Positions 24,652 through 33,347 of a stretch of DNA of 64,000 nucleotides are shown piece by piece (position 1 is the stretch's first letter; every line of letters begins with the position of its first letter). The notes beneath the pieces are model-generated. The model saw only the letters and a list, made by a program, of their open reading frames with translations. It was not told the DNA's origin and searched no databases. Made by a program: the position numbers and the translations under genes. The stretch covers positions 1-64,000 of the forward strand of contig NZ_FXTK01000018.1 in NCBI RefSeq assembly GCF_900182695.1, written 5' to 3'. Origin of the DNA: Paracoccus laeviglucosivorans. GTDB lineage: Bacteria; Pseudomonadota; Alphaproteobacteria; Rhodobacterales; Rhodobacteraceae.

Positions 24652-25595
24652 AGGCGGGCCTTTCTGCCGCTGGCGATGGCGACGATGGCGATGATGATGA
24701 CGCCCGTGGACAGCAGCCGCACACCGGCGCCCAGCCCATAGGAATTCAGCATCGAGACGATCAGATACATGAACAGCGCGCCGCCCCAGATGCCCGGCAC
24801 GTTGGAATTGCCCCCGGCGATGGACGACCCGCCGATGACGGTGACGGCAATGGACATCAGCAGGAACTCGGCCCCCATGTTCAGCGCAGCACCGCCGGAA
24901 AAGCAGGCCAGCAGGAACCCCGTCAGCCCCGCCATTACGGCGCAGGTGACATAGGTGGCCGCCGTGACGCTGGCGACCGGCACCCCCGCCAGCCTTGCGG
25001 CGCGCGGGTTCTGCCCGATGGCCGAGATGCGGCGGCCAAAGCGTGCGCGGTTCAGGATGACCCAGAACACCACGGTGATCGCCAGCGCCAGCCACGCAAG
25101 GTTCGGGATGCCCAGCACTGCGCGACCGGTTGTGAAATCAGCCAGCGCCTGCGGCGGCTTGATGCGTAGGCCGCGGTTCGACCAGATGGCCAGCGACTGA
25201 TAAAGGAAACTGGCCGACAGCGTGGCGATGATCGGCGGGATGCGCAGCAGGCGGATCAGCGCGAAGTTCACGATGCCGACGCCCACGCCGATCAGCAACG
25301 CCGTCAAAAGGCCCGCGATGATCCAGACCCCGCCCGCGCCGTTCATCAGCTTCAGCGAAAGCGTGGCGGCCAGCGTCATCGTGGCGGGGATCGACAGGTC
25401 GGTGTTGCCCGGACCCATGGTGATGACCAGCATCTGCCCCAGCCCGGTCAGGACCGAAAAACTGCCAAAGGTCAGCGCTGCAACCAGCAGCGCCATGCCG
25501 CCGCCCCCGCCCGCGCTAAGCGACCATGTCGCGCCGAAGGCGGCAAAGGCCGCGACCCATGCCCAGAACCAAGGGGCTTTATAGATGTTCATCAT
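24648..25595 (-). CDS. Sugar ABC transporter permease (CUT2, second permease)
   Basis: 315 residues, about eight to ten hydrophobic helices. RbsC/YjfF-type BPD_transp_2 features: LGQMLVITMGPGNTDLSIPATM near residue 55, the cytoplasmic loop ARFGRRISAIGQNPRAARLAGVPV that contacts the ATPase, and VIGGSSIAGGNSNVPGIWGG. The start ATG at 25595 overlaps the first permease stop by 4 bp; an in-frame ATG follows immediately. It pairs with the 25592-26506 permease as a heterodimer. Confidence 0.9.
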   Translation of the reverse strand: MMNIYKAPWFWAWVAAFAAFGATWSLSAGGGGGMALLVAALTFGSFSVLTGLGQMLVITMGPGNTDLSIPATMTLAATLSLKLMNGAGGVWIIAGLLTALLIGVGVGIVNFALIRLLRIPPIIATLSASFLYQSLAIWSNRGLRIKPPQALADFTTGRAVLGIPNLAWLALAITVVFWVILNRARFGRRISAIGQNPRAARLAGVPVASVTAATYVTCAVMAGLTGFLLACFSGGAALNMGAEFLLMSIAVTVIGGSSIAGGNSNVPGIWGGALFMYLIVSMLNSYGLGAGVRLLSTGVIIIAIVAIASGRKARL

Positions 25596-26506
25596 GCCCG
25601 TTTCTCCGCCTGACGGACCACAAGGCGGGCGGCCAGCACTAGGATCAGGATTGCCCCCTGCGCGCCGATCTGCCAGTCGGGCGACAGCCGCAGAAAGGAC
25701 AGGAAGCTGCCCGCCAGCGTCAGGGTCAGCGCCCCGATCACCGCCCCGATGGGCGACACGCGACCGCCCGTGAACTCTCCCCCGCCAAGGATCACGCCCG
25801 CGATGGACAAAAGCGTATAGCGCAGCGCGATATTGGCATCGCCCGAGGTCGTCAGCCCGACCAGCGCCATGCCTGCCGCGACGGCAAAGACCCCGGCCAG
25901 CGCATAGGCCCAGGCCCGCAGCGCGATGGTGGAACGTCCGGCCCGCGACACCGCCCGCGCATTTCCCCCCAGGGCACGCAGCCGCACCCCAAAGGCTGAA
26001 CGCATGACGACCAGATGCGCCACCGCCGCGATGATGATGCTGGCGATGATCGCCATCGGCACCAGCGGCGGCTTGGCCTTCATCACCGCTGTCAGCCAAC
26101 CCGGTGCGGTCCCGCCGGGCGATGGCAGGATCAGCACCGCCGCCCCGCCCCAGACAAAGGACATGCCCAGCGTGACGACGATGGCGGGAAGTTGCCGCGC
26201 CTCGATCAGTGCGCCCAGGGCGGCATAGGCGGCGATGCAGCCCAGCAGCATCACGGCCCCCAGCGCGGGGTTGCCGGGCAGGATGGCTGCGGTGATGCAG
26301 GCGATCAAGCTGACAAATGCGCCCATCGACAGATCGATGTCGCCGACCATGATAATGACCATCTGCGCCACGGTCGCCAAGGCGATCGGCACCGCCAGAT
26401 TGAACAGCAGGTTCAGGCCCACATAGCTCATGGCGCGGGGTTGCAGCCAAAAGACGGCGCAGATCAGCACCACAAGCGAGATCACGGGAAGCGCCAGCCG
26501 GATCAT
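25592..26506 (-). CDS. Sugar ABC transporter permease (CUT2, first permease)
   Basis: 304 residues of multi-pass membrane protein. Signatures: VAQMVIIMVGDIDLSMGAFVSLIACITAAIL, the ATPase-coupling loop RSAFGVRLRALGGNARAVSRAGRST, and VILGGGEFTGGRVSPIGAVIGAL. Same family as the next permease but only distantly similar to it. It lies between the ATPase gene (4-bp overlap) and the second permease (4-bp overlap). Confidence 0.9.
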   Translation of the reverse strand: MIRLALPVISLVVLICAVFWLQPRAMSYVGLNLLFNLAVPIALATVAQMVIIMVGDIDLSMGAFVSLIACITAAILPGNPALGAVMLLGCIAAYAALGALIEARQLPAIVVTLGMSFVWGGAAVLILPSPGGTAPGWLTAVMKAKPPLVPMAIIASIIIAAVAHLVVMRSAFGVRLRALGGNARAVSRAGRSTIALRAWAYALAGVFAVAAGMALVGLTTSGDANIALRYTLLSIAGVILGGGEFTGGRVSPIGAVIGALTLTLAGSFLSFLRLSPDWQIGAQGAILILVLAARLVVRQAEKRA

Positions 26507-27948
26507 GCGGCGCTATCCCCGAATTCGAAGCTGGCGGCAAGGATGGCTTCCTCGGTGATCTGGACGCCCTCAAGCTCGGCCGAGATGGCGCCGTCGCGGA
26601 ACACGAAAACGCGGTCGCAGTTGCGGATCTCGTCCATCTCGGTCGAATACCACAGGAAGGTGCGGCCATTCGCGGCCTCGTGGCGGATCATGTCGTAAAC
26701 CTCGGTTTTGGTGCCGATGTCCACGCCGCGCATCGGGTCGTCCATGACGACGACCGGCGCTTGCGTGGCCAGCGCGCGGGCGAACAGCGCCTTTTGCTGG
26801 TTGCCGCCCGACAGCGACAGGATGGGGTTGCCCATGTCGGGCGTGCGGATGCCGATGCGTTTTTGCCATTCCGAGCCGATGCGGGCTTCCGCGGCGTGAT
26901 CGATCAGCCCCCAGCGGGTCAGCCGGTCCAGCGCGGCCAGCGTCAGGTTGCGGCGGATCGACCAGACCGGCATCACGCCGTCGCGCTTGCGGTCACCCGC
27001 GACGAAAACGGCCTGCGGATCGGATGCGCCACGCCAGTCGCTGCTGCGCGACAAATAGAAGCGGGCCAGCGCCTCGGCCTGACCGTGCCCTGCCAGACCG
27101 GCAAGGCCAACGATTTCGCCGCGCCGCGCCTCGACCCCTTCAGGGGTGCGCAGGATATGGCTTGATTTGTCGCCCAGTGCGCGGGCCAAGGCCGCTGGGC
27201 TGGGCTGGTGGTCATCGTCCGCGACATGGCCCATGGCATCGACCAGGCCTTGCCGCGTGAAATCGCCCGCCGGACGGTCAGCGATCGAACGCCCGTCGCG
27301 CATGACGACGATGCGGGTCGCCACGTCGAAGATCTCGCCCAGCATATGCGAAATGAAGATGACCGCGCCGCCGCCCGCGCAGAAGCGCCGGATATGCGTC
27401 ATCAGCTGCGCCGCGATGGATGCATCCAGCGAGGATGTGGGCTCATCCAGCACCACCAGTCGGGCAGGGGTCGCGCCTTCGGCAAAACCGATGGCGATTT
27501 CGACCATCTGCTGTTCGGCCAGCGTCATGTCGATGACCAGCGTATGCGCGCGGATGCGGTGGCCGGGAAATATCGCGTCCAAGGCTGCCATGACGCGGCC
27601 CGCCGCAGCCCCACGCCAGCCCCAGCCGGTCAGATCGCGCTGGGTGACTTGCAGGTTCTCCAGCACGGTCAGGTTGGGGCAAAGCGTCCCTTCCTGCGAG
27701 ATGGAGCGAATGCCCGCCGCCCGGTGATCTGCGGCGCCGGGATAGCTCACGCCGCCCTCGGTCGGCGCGAAAAGCCCGGTGATCAGGTTCACCAGCGTTG
27801 ATTTCCCGGCACCGTTATGGCCGACCAGCCCCAGACATTCGCCGGGGCCGACCGACAGGTCCACGCGGTCCAGCGCCTTCAGCGCGCCGAAACTTTTCGA
27901 CGCGCCGTCCAGCACCACGACCGCCGCGCGGTCATTGCCTGTTGTCAC
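26503..27948 (-). CDS. Sugar ABC transporter ATP-binding protein (CUT2, two ATPase halves)
   Basis: 481 residues with two ABC domains. The first half has Walker A GLVGHNGAGKST near residue 38 and Walker B LVVLDEPTSSLD; the second has only a degenerate Walker A (GLAGHGQAEAL) but a full signature LSGGNQQKALFARAL and PVVVMDDPMRGVDIGTK. A catalytically active first half and an inactive Walker A in the second is normal for RbsA/XylG-type proteins. It overlaps both neighbours by 4 bp. Confidence 0.93.
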   Translation of the reverse strand: MTTGNDRAAVVVLDGASKSFGALKALDRVDLSVGPGECLGLVGHNGAGKSTLVNLITGLFAPTEGGVSYPGAADHRAAGIRSISQEGTLCPNLTVLENLQVTQRDLTGWGWRGAAAGRVMAALDAIFPGHRIRAHTLVIDMTLAEQQMVEIAIGFAEGATPARLVVLDEPTSSLDASIAAQLMTHIRRFCAGGGAVIFISHMLGEIFDVATRIVVMRDGRSIADRPAGDFTRQGLVDAMGHVADDDHQPSPAALARALGDKSSHILRTPEGVEARRGEIVGLAGLAGHGQAEALARFYLSRSSDWRGASDPQAVFVAGDRKRDGVMPVWSIRRNLTLAALDRLTRWGLIDHAAEARIGSEWQKRIGIRTPDMGNPILSLSGGNQQKALFARALATQAPVVVMDDPMRGVDIGTKTEVYDMIRHEAANGRTFLWYSTEMDEIRNCDRVFVFRDGAISAELEGVQITEEAILAASFEFGDSAA

Positions 27949-28946
27949 CCGCCGATCACCTTCTTGGCGTCGTCAAGCGTATAGTCCACGCTGGTCACGC
28001 CGCCTTCGGGCGTGTCCTTCAGGGCTTGATCCAGCGTGTCCTGCGTCACCGACAGGAAGGGTACGGTCAGATCCTTTGGCACCTCCTGCCCATCCAGGAT
28101 CTGCTGCGCCACCCAGAAGGCCAGCGTCGAGACACCCGGCGCGATCGAGGTGGACATCGTTTCATATTGCGCCGCATCGCGCTGCTCGGCCCACCATTTC
28201 AGCTCGTCCTGCCGGTTACCCATGACGATGATCGGCATTGGGCGACCGACGGCGGCAAAGGCCTGTGCCGCGCCATAGCCGTCGCCGCCCTGCGTCACCA
28301 CGCCGACGATTTCCGGCAACGAGGGCAAGATGCCCGCCACCGCCTTTTGCGCCACGTCCTGCGCCCAGTCGCCGTTCACGGAACCCACAACCTTGAAATT
28401 CGGATGTGCGGCCAGACCTTCGCCGATGCCGGCGTGGATTTCATCGTCCACCGACACCCCGGCCAGCCCGCGGATTTCCAGCAGATTGCCGCCTTCGGGC
28501 AGGCGGGTGGCCAGATATTCGATCTCGCCCTTGCCCATGGCCTTGAAATCCACGGCGACGCGCCAGGCGCAGGGCTCGGTCACGATGCCGTCGAAGCTGA
28601 CCACGGTGATGCCCGCATCGCAGGCTTCTTTCACAGCGCCGTTCAGCGCGGTGGGCGAGGCGGCGTTGATGACGATGGCGTCATAGCCCTGCAGGATCAT
28701 GTTCTGGATCTGCGCCGCCTGCTCGGTCGCCTGGTTCTCGGCGGTGGTAAAGGCGTCGGCGCTGGCCACGACGCCATCGGCCACGGCCTTTTCAGTCACG
28801 CGCTGCCAGCTTTCCAGCATCGCCTGACGCCAGCTGTTACCGGCATAGTTGTTGGAAAGCGCAATCTTCTTGTCGGCGGTATCGGCCATTGCGGCCGTGC
28901 CTGCCAGCATGACGGCAGCCGTCAGCATCAATCCCTTGCGGGTCAT
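27945..28946 (-). CDS. Sugar ABC transporter periplasmic substrate-binding protein
   Basis: 333 residues. Signal peptide 1-21 (TAAMADTADK), then a periplasmic binding protein type 1 fold of the RbsB class: IALSNNYAGNSWRQAMLESW, NMILQGYDAIVINAASPTALNGAVKEACDAGITVVSFDG, and VVTQGGDGYGAAQAFAAVGRPMPIIVMGN. First gene of the five-gene CUT2 operon running to 23758. The ligand is unknown; the lactonase suggests an aldose oxidised after uptake. Divergent from the histidine kinase gene, 205 bp apart. Confidence 0.9.
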   Translation of the reverse strand: MTRKGLMLTAAVMLAGTAAMADTADKKIALSNNYAGNSWRQAMLESWQRVTEKAVADGVVASADAFTTAENQATEQAAQIQNMILQGYDAIVINAASPTALNGAVKEACDAGITVVSFDGIVTEPCAWRVAVDFKAMGKGEIEYLATRLPEGGNLLEIRGLAGVSVDDEIHAGIGEGLAAHPNFKVVGSVNGDWAQDVAQKAVAGILPSLPEIVGVVTQGGDGYGAAQAFAAVGRPMPIIVMGNRQDELKWWAEQRDAAQYETMSTSIAPGVSTLAFWVAQQILDGQEVPKDLTVPFLSVTQDTLDQALKDTPEGGVTSVDYTLDDAKKVIGG

Positions 28947-29151
28947 GGTTTTCCCCTCCCTATGGCGCTCTCTCCCCAGCGCCTTGTGCGGTCAAGGATA
29001 GGCGAGGGCAGATTTCTGCATAGCGGGGAATGCGCGGCTTTCTGCATCTGGCCGCGTTGCGATTGCGGGAACCCGCAACTGGTGCGGCAGGCGCTTGGCG
29101 AAGCCGCAGGCTTTGTGGCAACCTCATGACGCCGAGGGGAGGCGGCGCAAC

Positions 29152-30366
29152 ATGCAGGATATGCGCCCGGTTTCCACCGACCCCGAGATTGATCCCGGCC
29201 CACTGCTGCCGCATCTGTTCCGCATATCCCGCGCGTTGGCCGGGCGGCTGGATTTCCTGTCCGCCATCCAGTCCGTCGCGCAAGAGATCGAGCGTTTCCT
29301 GCCCTATGATCATCTGGATCTGTGCCTGCTGCGCCATGACGGCAATGTCTCGGCCGCCTATGAGACGGGGATCGAAACCGCATGGGGCCGCCACGGCACG
29401 GGCGACGTCCATCGCAGCCCGATCCGCGAATTGCTGCTGGGCCGGGTGGGGCACATGCTGACGGCCGACGCCACACGCGATCCGCGCTTCGCCTTTCCGG
29501 GCGCCTTCAAAGAACCGATCCACGACCACAACCTGCGCGCCCGCGTGCATGTGCCGCTGGAAGTGGGCGGAGAGATCATCGGCGGCCTCAGCATCAGTTC
29601 GTTCCGCGCGGGCGTCTATGGCCCGCATGATGTGGCGGCGGCGCGCTATGTGGCGGACCTGATTTCCCCCTATGTGTTCGCGCTGCGCGAGGCCGAGCGT
29701 TCGCGGCAGGCGGCCATCGTCGAGGCCGAGGCGCGGGCGCGCGAGGAAGGCTTGCGGCTGGGTGCGCGCGATCTGACGCAGGCGCTGGAACAGGAACGCC
29801 AGCGCATCGGCATGGACCTGCACGACCAGACGCTGGCCGATCTTAGCCGCCTGATGCGCGATCTGTCGCGTCCCGATGCGCCTGCGGCGGATGCGGTGCT
29901 GGCGCGGCTGGATGGCTGCGTGGCCGATCTGCGGCGGATCATCGACACGGCGGTGCCATCGATCCTTGAGATGTTCGGATTTGCCCATGCCGTCCGGGTG
30001 CATCTGGAACGCGCCACCCGCGACGGGACGCTGATCCATGTGCAGGACGACAGCGACGGCGCGCCAGACCGGCTGGACCCGGTGGCGCGGATCGCCCTTT
30101 ACCGCATCGTGCAGGAAGCGATCAACAATGCGGGCCGTCATGCCCGCGCCAGCCGGATCGACGTGCGCATTGCCCGCCAGCCACGCTTGCGCGTCACCGT
30201 GGCGGACGATGGCTGCGGCCTTTCCGAAGACATCCGCCGCAGCCGCAAAAAGGGTGGCCTGTCCCATATGCGAACCCGTGCGCAACTGATCGGCGCACGG
30301 CTGTCGGTCCGCTCGGGGCGCACCGGGACCAGCGTCAGCGTCAGCTTGCCCACGGAGCAGCCATGA
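29152..30366 (+). CDS. GAF-domain sensor histidine kinase (HisKA_3 class)
   Basis: 404 residues, no membrane segments, so cytoplasmic. A GAF domain occupies about residues 30-185 (IERFLPYDHLDLCLLRHDG, then VHVPLEVGGEIIGGLSISSF). The phospho-acceptor helix reads ERQRIGMDLHDQTLADLSRLM near residue 222, typical of NarX/DesK-type HisKA_3 kinases, followed by HATPase blocks LYRIVQEAINNAGRHARA and VADDGCGL. Start ATG 29152 follows GGGGAGGCGGC; an ATG at 29095 would add a poor leader. It overlaps the response regulator gene by 4 bp and is divergent from the sugar ABC operon, which is a plausible target. Confidence 0.9.
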   Translation: MQDMRPVSTDPEIDPGPLLPHLFRISRALAGRLDFLSAIQSVAQEIERFLPYDHLDLCLLRHDGNVSAAYETGIETAWGRHGTGDVHRSPIRELLLGRVGHMLTADATRDPRFAFPGAFKEPIHDHNLRARVHVPLEVGGEIIGGLSISSFRAGVYGPHDVAAARYVADLISPYVFALREAERSRQAAIVEAEARAREEGLRLGARDLTQALEQERQRIGMDLHDQTLADLSRLMRDLSRPDAPAADAVLARLDGCVADLRRIIDTAVPSILEMFGFAHAVRVHLERATRDGTLIHVQDDSDGAPDRLDPVARIALYRIVQEAINNAGRHARASRIDVRIARQPRLRVTVADDGCGLSEDIRRSRKKGGLSHMRTRAQLIGARLSVRSGRTGTSVSVSLPTEQP

Positions 30367-31082
30367 AGATCCTGCTGGTCGAGGACGACCCCCTGCACGC
30401 CGCCTTTCTGCGCGATGCCGTGGCGCAGGCGCTGCCCGAGGTCAGCCAGATTCTGACCGCCGAAAACGGCCGCGAGGGCGAGGCGATGGCGCGCCGTGAC
30501 GTGCAGGCCGTTGTCATGGACTTGCAGATGAAGGAACGAAACGGCATCGACGCGGCCCGCACCATCTGGTCCGAACGCCCCGACACGCGCATCCTGTTCT
30601 GGTCGAATTACGCGGATGAGGCATATCTGCGGGGGCTGACGCGGATCGTGCCCTCGGGCTCGCCCTATGGCTATGTGCTGAAGACCGCGCCGGTGCAGCG
30701 TCTGCATCTGGCCATGCGCGCCGTGCTGGTCGAAGGGCAGGTGCTGGTGGATCGCGAAATCCACCGCCTGCAACAGCGGCAGGCCCGCCCGACGCAGGGG
30801 CTGTCGGAAAGCGAATATTCCGTGCTGCTGGATATGGCGCTGGGCCTGCCCGACCGCGAAATCGCGCGGCGTCGGGGCATGTCGGAACGCACCGTGCAAA
30901 ACCGCCTGCTGGCGCTTTACGACAAGCTGGCGGTGGACCTGCCGGGTGACGCGCCCGCCATGAACAAGCGGGTGCGTGCCGTGGCCTGCGCCCTGGCCAG
31001 CGGCGCACTGAATGTCGAGGCGCTGCGGATCGCCGAACGCGAGATGCTGGACTGGCTGAAACGTCTGCCGGAACTGGGCTAA
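30363..31082 (+). CDS. NarL/FixJ-type response regulator with C-terminal extension
   Basis: 239 residues. Receiver domain 1-120 with the acidic pair VEDDP, phospho-Asp in AVVMDLQMKERNGID near residue 53, and the conserved Lys in GYVLKTAP. LuxR-type helix-turn-helix near residues 140-185 (LSESEYSVLLDMALGLPDREIARRRGMSERTVQNRL). After the HTH there are about 45 further residues (DAPAMNKRVRAVACALASGALNVEAL), unusual because most NarL-type proteins end shortly after the HTH. It is the cognate partner of the upstream kinase (4-bp overlap) and converges with the GntR gene. Confidence 0.92.
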   Translation: MKILLVEDDPLHAAFLRDAVAQALPEVSQILTAENGREGEAMARRDVQAVVMDLQMKERNGIDAARTIWSERPDTRILFWSNYADEAYLRGLTRIVPSGSPYGYVLKTAPVQRLHLAMRAVLVEGQVLVDREIHRLQQRQARPTQGLSESEYSVLLDMALGLPDREIARRRGMSERTVQNRLLALYDKLAVDLPGDAPAMNKRVRAVACALASGALNVEALRIAEREMLDWLKRLPELG

Positions 31083-32038
31083 AGCCGCTCCAGATAGGGC
31101 AGAGGTTCGGGCTGGATCATGTCCTGCACCGCCTCGATCCGCAGCATGGCCCGCCTGCGCGAGATGCGCAGATGCGCGACCAGCGCGGCTTTGGCGCCCG
31201 CCACGTCGCCTGCCTGCAGGCGATGCACGATTTCCAGATGTTCGCCCAGAAACGGCTCGGTCCCGAACAGTTCCAGCGTCCATTGATACAGGAAATGATG
31301 CGCGACCAGCAAAGCCTGCGGCAGGCTGATCGCCCGCATCAGGGCGTCATTGCCGCAATGGCCCAGCAGATCCACATGCAACTGCTGTTCCAGCCGGTCC
31401 AGCACGGCGCCGTCGGTCGCCGCGTCCTTGGCCATCGCCGCCTCAAGCGCGGCCTGCATGTCGTCCAGCAGGCCGGGGGGCAGGTTGGGCGCGGCTTTCT
31501 CCATCGCCACGGGCTCAAGCAGCCAGCGCAGTTCGAACAGCTCATCGACATTGGTGGCGGTCAGGGCGGGGGCGAACCAGCGGCTGCTGTCATCCTTGCG
31601 GATGATGCCGCGTTGCTGCAGGCGTCCCATCACGTCGCGGGCGACCGTGCGGCTGACGCCGTGATGGCGGGCCATCTCGGCCTCGTTCACGCGCCAGCTT
31701 GCCAATGAGGTGCGTGCGACGATGGCCAACTCGATCTCGGGATACAGCAATTCCCAGCTTGTGCGCGGGGTCAGGCGGGTTTCCGGCAATGCAGGTGCGG
31801 GGCAGACATCGGGCGTGCCCGCCACCTTGTAGCGCGCGCCGATGCGTTCGATCAGGCCCGAATGGGTCAGTTCGTTCAGCGCCATGCGGGCGGGGGCGCG
31901 GCTGATGCCGAACCGCTCGGCCACGCCAAGCTGGGTCAGTGGGGCGCCCTTTGGCAGCGCGCCTTGGGCGATTTCATCGGCCAGCGCATCGCGGGCCTGC
32001 TGGTAAAGGCGGGGCGCAAGGCGTTTTTCGGCGGGCAT
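31079..32038 (-). CDS. GntR-family regulator with two winged-helix domains and an FCD domain
   Basis: 319 residues. First wHTH at about 8-70 (LYQQARDALADEIAQGALPKGAPLTQLGVAERFGISRAPARMALNEL). A second GntR-like wHTH follows at about 95-150 (ELAIVARTSLASWRVNEAEMARHHGVSRTVARDVMGRLQQRGII). The FCD-type ligand domain takes the remainder (ELFELRWLLEPVAMEKAAP, then HVDLLGHCGN). Start ATG 32038 follows GAAGGAAG. Two winged helices in one GntR protein are unusual. It is divergent from the Ldh_2 dehydrogenase gene, its likely target, and overlaps the response regulator gene tail to tail by 4 bp. Confidence 0.88.
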   Translation of the reverse strand: MPAEKRLAPRLYQQARDALADEIAQGALPKGAPLTQLGVAERFGISRAPARMALNELTHSGLIERIGARYKVAGTPDVCPAPALPETRLTPRTSWELLYPEIELAIVARTSLASWRVNEAEMARHHGVSRTVARDVMGRLQQRGIIRKDDSSRWFAPALTATNVDELFELRWLLEPVAMEKAAPNLPPGLLDDMQAALEAAMAKDAATDGAVLDRLEQQLHVDLLGHCGNDALMRAISLPQALLVAHHFLYQWTLELFGTEPFLGEHLEIVHRLQAGDVAGAKAALVAHLRISRRRAMLRIEAVQDMIQPEPLPYLERL

Positions 32039-32162
32039 CGGGCTTCCTTCGATCGTCGCGGCGACAAAGCCCCATGGGGCGGGATTTTGCAATTCCAAAC
32101 CGCCTTGCCGCAGGTGTTTGGTTGTGTCTAGTGTGTGCAAACTGCATGGCATCGGAGGGACC

Positions 32163-33218
32163 ATGACCGAAGACCACCTTGTATCGCTGGGCGAATTGGA
32201 CCGCTTTTGCCGTGAGGCGTTTCTGGCCGTTGGCGCGAATGCGGAAACCGCCGATTCCGCGACGCGGGCGATGATGCACGGCACAACTTTGGGTGTGGAC
32301 AGCCATGGCGTGCGCCTGTTGCCGCATTACCTGACCGCGCTTGAGGGGGGGCGGCTGAACAAGAACCCGCAGCCGAAAAAGGCCGGTGGTTTTGGTGCGG
32401 TCGAGGTGTGGGACGCCGATCACGCGCAGGGTGCGGTCGGCACCTATCGCGGCATGGCCCGCGCCATCGAACTGGCGGGCAGCTTCGGCATCGGCGCGGT
32501 GGGCGTGCGCAACGGGTCGCATTTCGGCCCCGCTGGTGCCTATGCGATCAAGGCGGCACGGGCCGGGATGATCGGGATAACATTCTGCAATTCGGATAGT
32601 TTCGTGCGTTTGCATGATGGAGCGATGCGGTTTCACGGCACCAATCCCATCGCAGTTGCCGCGCCTGCGCCGGGTCAGCCGTGGTTGCTGGATATGGCCA
32701 CCAGCGCAATTCCCTATAACCGGGTCCAGCTTTATCAAAGCCTTGGCGTGACCCTGCCGGAAAGCGTGGCCTCGGACGCGCAGGGCATCGACACGCGCGA
32801 TGCGCATCTGGCCGACATGCTGGCGCCCGTCGGGGCCGAGTTCGGCTTTAAGGGTGCGGCACTTGCGGGCGTGGTCGAGATTTTCAGCGCGGTTCTTACA
32901 GGGATGCGGCTTAGCTTCGACATCCTGCCCATGGGCGGTCCCGATATGGAAACGCCGCGCGAAATGGGAAGCTTTGTGCTGGCCGTCAACCCGGACGCCT
33001 TTACCCCGCGCAGCACCTTCGATGCGGGCATGGCGCGCTATATGAATACACTGCGCAATTCGCCCATGCGCGAAGGCTGCCGGGTCATGGCGCCGGGGGA
33101 TCGCGAATGGCTGGTGGCCGATGAGCGTCGGCAAAATGGCGTAAGACTGGACCCGGTGACCATTGCCGGTTTCACCGATTGGGCGGACAAGCTGGGTCTG
33201 TCGCTGCCGGGCGCATAA
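32163..33218 (+). CDS. Malate/L-lactate dehydrogenase family (Ldh_2) oxidoreductase
   Basis: 351 residues of the NAD(P)-dependent Ldh_2/YlbC/YiaK fold, distinct from classical MDH. Blocks: TTLGVDSHGVRLLPHYLTAL with the catalytic His near residue 46, GAVGVRNGSHFGPAGAYAIKAAR with the second His, FHGTNPIAVAAP, and PGDREW near the end. Members reduce or oxidise 2-keto acids, for example 2,3-diketo-L-gulonate (YiaK), ureidoglycolate or sulfolactate. Next to a sugar-acid operon, a keto-sugar-acid substrate is plausible. Start ATG 32163 follows GGAGGG. Confidence 0.88.
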   Translation: MTEDHLVSLGELDRFCREAFLAVGANAETADSATRAMMHGTTLGVDSHGVRLLPHYLTALEGGRLNKNPQPKKAGGFGAVEVWDADHAQGAVGTYRGMARAIELAGSFGIGAVGVRNGSHFGPAGAYAIKAARAGMIGITFCNSDSFVRLHDGAMRFHGTNPIAVAAPAPGQPWLLDMATSAIPYNRVQLYQSLGVTLPESVASDAQGIDTRDAHLADMLAPVGAEFGFKGAALAGVVEIFSAVLTGMRLSFDILPMGGPDMETPREMGSFVLAVNPDAFTPRSTFDAGMARYMNTLRNSPMREGCRVMAPGDREWLVADERRQNGVRLDPVTIAGFTDWADKLGLSLPGA

Positions 33219-33258
33219 GGAAAGTATAAAGATTCCGCGCGGACGCATGAAAATTGCC

Positions 33259-33288
33259 TTGACCAGATCAGAAAACCGCCCCTATCTT
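33259..33288 (+). promoter_or_regulatory. Candidate sigma-70 promoter of the sugar-acid operon
   Basis: TTGACC (33259-33264), 18-bp spacer, TATCTT (33283-33288). It lies 60 bp before the FadR-type regulator gene and directly before the operator-like palindrome, so repressor binding would block the start of transcription. Confidence 0.5.
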
Positions 33289-33294
33289 CGCAAT

Positions 33295-33305
33295 TGGTCA
33301 AACCA
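33295..33305. promoter_or_regulatory. FadR/GntR-type operator
   Basis: TGGT-CAA-ACCA is a perfect palindrome of the TGGTnnnACCA form bound by FadR-subfamily GntR proteins. It sits at the expected +1 region of the promoter 33259-33288 and 43 bp before the regulator's own start codon. Autorepression plus control of the downstream TRAP/uxu genes is the natural reading. Confidence 0.65.
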
Positions 33306-33347
33306 GTTTGGCCGCGCGGTGTGGAGGCCGCGCATCGCGGAGGGGAC

